Below are positions 61,710-64,000 of a stretch of 64,000 nt of DNA, piece by piece. Position 1 is the first letter of the stretch. The number at the start of each line of letters is the position of its first letter. The translations under genes were made by a program, and so were the position numbers. Under the pieces are notes generated by a model. It saw only the letters and a program-made list of their open reading frames with translations. It was not told where the DNA came from and did not search any database. This DNA comes from CAYSGL01 sp964520985 (lineage in GTDB: Bacteria > Pseudomonadota > Alphaproteobacteria > Micavibrionales > Micavibrionaceae): positions 620,001 through 684,000 of the forward strand of contig CAZFPB010000001.1 of NCBI GenBank assembly GCA_964520985.1. The letters run 5' to 3'.

Positions 61710-64000
61710 TCAGGCCGCTTTTTTCTGGCTGCCCAGCTTCGGCGTCACGATGGTGATATCCAGCGCGCCGCCCTTTTCGCTCACATGAATAGACGCCCCG
61801 TCCGTCGCTTTGCCTTCCAGAATGAGCTGTGCCAGCTTGTTCTGCAATTCCGTCTGGATCACGCGTTTGAGCGGTCGCGCGCCATACGCCGGATCATACC
61901 CCTTATCCGCCAGCCACTGCACCGCCTTGTCATCGATGTCCAAAGTCATGCGGCGATCGGCCAGCAATTTACGCAAATATCCAAGCTGGATCGACACGAT
62001 CCCCGCCATCTGCCCGCGGCCAAGGCGCGAGAACAGGAGAACTTCATCGAGACGGTTGAGGAATTCAGGGCGGAACGCACGGCGCACCGCTTCCATCACT
62101 TCACCCCGCACGCTTTCGACATCGGCGCCATCCGGCATATTCACCAGATGCTCCGCGCCAAGGTTCGATGTCATGATCAGCACCGTATTGGTGAAATCGA
62201 CCGTGCGGCCTTGCCCATCAGTCAGACGGCCATCATCCAGCACCTGCAAGAGAACGTTGAAGACATCCGGGTGTGCTTTTTCCACCTCATCGAACAGGAC
62301 GACCTGATATGGGCGTCGGCGCACGGCTTCGGTCAGCGCACCTCCTTCTTCATACCCAACATAACCCGGCGGCGCGCCAATCATGCGCGACACGGAGTGC
62401 TTTTCCATATATTCAGACATGTCGAGGCGCACCATGGCGGTATCGTCATCGAATAAAAATTCTGCCAGCGCCTTGGTCAGCTCGGTTTTCCCGACACCTG
62501 TCGGCCCCAAGAAAAGGAACGAGCCGATCGGCCGGTTCGGGCTTTGCAATCCCGCCCGCGCACGGCGTACGGCAGCGGCCACGGCTTTGACGGCCTGATC
62601 CTGCCCGACCACGCGTTCGCCCAGCTTGGCTTCCATCTCGAGCAATTTGATCCGCTCGCCTTCCATCATCTTGTCGACAGGAATGCCCGTCCACTTGCTG
62701 ACCACCGCCGCGATGTCGCTCTCGGTGACTTCCTCGTTGATCATCCGCGCGCTGCTCTCGCCCGACGCGCCGGCGAGTTTTTGCTCCAGCTCGGGAATGA
62801 CGCTGTATTTCAATTCCGATGCCCGTCCCCAGTTGGAGTCACGCTCCGCCTGCTCCAGCTCACTGCGTGCCTTGTCCAGTGCCTCGGTGGCTTTTTGCCC
62901 GGCCCCCAGCTTTTCCTTTTCGGCTTGCCACAGGCCGGTCAGATCGGCAGACCGTGTTTCCAGATCTTTTAATTCCGTATCCAGCGTTTTCAGGCGGTCT
63001 TTCGACGCATTATCCGACTCTTTCGATAGCGCTACGCGCTCAATCTTGAGCTGGACAATCCGGCGGTCGAGCTCGTCAATCGCTTCAGGCTTGGAATCCA
63101 CCTGCATCCGCAGGCGCGAAGCCGCTTCATCCACCAGGTCAATCGCTTTATCGGGCAGGAAACGGTCGGTAATGTAGCGGTTTGACAGCGTTGCGGCGCT
63201 TACAATCGCAGAATCCGTAATTCTGACCCCGTGATGGGCCTCATATTTCTCTTTTAACCCCCGTAGGATAGAAATTGTGTCTTCAACGGTGGGTTCTGGT
63301 ACGAAAACAGGCTGAAAACGCCGCGCCAGCGCCGCATCTTTTTCAATATGCTTGCGATACTCTTCCAGCGTGGTAGCCCCCACCATATGCAATTCGCCAC
63401 GCGCCAGCGCAGGTTTGAGCATATTGCCTGCATCCATCGCGCCGTCGGTCTTGCCCGCGCCTACCAGTGTATGCAGCTCATCCAAGAACAGGACGATTTC
63501 GCCCGTCGCCGCCTTAATTTCATCCAGCACCGCTTTCAGGCGCTCTTCAAATTCACCGCGATATTTCGCCCCGGCGATCATCGAGCCAAGATCGAGCGAC
63601 ATCAGCTTTTTGCCCTTAAGGCTTTCAGGCACGTCGCCATTGATAATCCGCAGCGCCAGCCCTTCAATAATGGCGGTTTTCCCCACCCCCGGTTCGCCGA
63701 TCAGCACCGGATTATTCTTCGTACGCCGCGAGAGGATCTGAATCGTACGGCGGATTTCCTCATCCCGCCCGATAATCGGATCGAGCTTGCCTTCGCGCGC
63801 ATCTTTGGTCAGGTCGCGGGCATATTTGGACAGGGCTTCAAAATTATCTTCCGCCGTGGCGCTATCCGCCGTGCGGCCCTTGCGCATACCATTGATCGCC
63901 TCATTCAGCGCTTGCGGTGTCGTTCCCGCATCCTGGATCATTCCGGCAATATCGGCCGTCTTGGCCAGCGACATCGCTTGGAAAATACGCTCGGTCGTGA
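61710..64000 (-). CDS. clpB: ATP-dependent chaperone ClpB (N-terminus off the window)
   Basis: Disaggregase of the Hsp100 family. The visible 763 residues or so include AAA1 with GEPGVGKTAI, LDPIIGRDEEIRR, the coiled-coil M domain (about 400-525 in full-length numbering), AAA2 with GPTGVGKTELTKALA and DEVEKAHPDVFNVLLQ, and the C-terminal domain. Reading frame continues to the window edge, so roughly 100 N-terminal residues are missing. The frame before the internal ATG at 63974 (TERIFQAMSLAK) is open, so that ATG is not the start. Confidence 0.96.
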   Translation of the reverse strand, partial: TTERIFQAMSLAKTADIAGMIQDAGTTPQALNEAINGMRKGRTADSATAEDNFEALSKYARDLTKDAREGKLDPIIGRDEEIRRTIQILSRRTKNNPVLIGEPGVGKTAIIEGLALRIINGDVPESLKGKKLMSLDLGSMIAGAKYRGEFEERLKAVLDEIKAATGEIVLFLDELHTLVGAGKTDGAMDAGNMLKPALARGELHMVGATTLEEYRKHIEKDAALARRFQPVFVPEPTVEDTISILRGLKEKYEAHHGVRITDSAIVSAATLSNRYITDRFLPDKAIDLVDEAASRLRMQVDSKPEAIDELDRRIVQLKIERVALSKESDNASKDRLKTLDTELKDLETRSADLTGLWQAEKEKLGAGQKATEALDKARSELEQAERDSNWGRASELKYSVIPELEQKLAGASGESSARMINEEVTESDIAAVVSKWTGIPVDKMMEGERIKLLEMEAKLGERVVGQDQAVKAVAAAVRRARAGLQSPNRPIGSFLFLGPTGVGKTELTKALAEFLFDDDTAMVRLDMSEYMEKHSVSRMIGAPPGYVGYEEGGALTEAVRRRPYQVVLFDEVEKAHPDVFNVLLQVLDDGRLTDGQGRTVDFTNTVLIMTSNLGAEHLVNMPDGADVESVRGEVMEAVRRAFRPEFLNRLDEVLLFSRLGRGQMAGIVSIQLGYLRKLLADRRMTLDIDDKAVQWLADKGYDPAYGARPLKRVIQTELQNKLAQLILEGKATDGASIHVSEKGGALDITIVTPKLGSQKKAA

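Overview
The window is a gene-dense stretch of bacterial chromosome, most likely from an alphaproteobacterium. Supporting signs are the rimP-nusA-infB-rbfA-truB-rpsO-pnp block, a fabA/fabB/fabI cluster, a complete SUF operon led by an IscR-like Rrf2 regulator and including SufT, a Fur protein without the usual CxxC zinc knuckle, gatCAB, class III formaldehyde oxidation genes, a cyanide-insensitive-type cytochrome bd oxidase with a DUF2474 peptide, and a Cys-type intracellular polyhydroxyalkanoate depolymerase. Placement below class level (for example near Micavibrio or Rhodospirillales) is inference only. I saw no insertion sequence, prophage, CRISPR array or plasmid gene.

Layout. 1-12.5 kb: translation and RNA decay genes (rimP to pnp), interrupted after rpsO by two small EF-hand proteins, gpmA, a 25-residue hydrophobic microprotein and two proteins of unknown role. 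12.5-15.7 kb: a VOC protein, a transglutaminase-like protein, a DUF1304 membrane protein, a SET-domain protein and a glycerophosphodiester phosphodiesterase. 15.7-20.2 kb: fabI, fabB and fabA on the minus strand, with fabA separated from fabB by a protein carrying 79-residue tandem repeats. 20.2-25.1 kb: mostly unknown proteins plus dusA. 25.1-31.7 kb: the SUF iron-sulfur operon on the minus strand (regulator, sufB, three unknown small genes, sufC, sufD, sufS, sufT, sufA). 31.8-38.2 kb: fur with three small downstream genes, a soluble PAS histidine kinase, upp, tgt, rpmB and a CobD-like protein. 38.3-41.5 kb: PHA depolymerase, a YgjP-type metallopeptidase and ruvX. 41.5-49.1 kb: gatC, gatA and gatB interleaved with unknown membrane and secreted proteins, then a TPR protein, a second SET-domain protein, a DUF4177 protein and a TerD-like protein. 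49.1-52.9 kb: tRNA-Ser(GCU), a ferritin-like DUF2383 protein, prfC and an HTTM-type membrane protein. 53-57.5 kb: fghA, frmA and cydABX-like genes. 57.6-64 kb: two Thr-rich lipoproteins, a leucyl aminopeptidase, a Mur-ligase-like enzyme, a lipoprotein and clpB, which runs off the right edge.

A recurring theme is that conserved operons carry extra unknown genes: between infB and rbfA, between fabB and fabA, between sufB and sufC, and between gatC, gatA and gatB. Many convergent gene pairs abut or overlap with no intergenic space. The strongest candidates for something undescribed are the 79-residue-repeat protein, the conserved-looking microprotein at 8355-8432, the SUF-operon insert genes, and several leader hairpins that include the next gene's ribosome-binding site.
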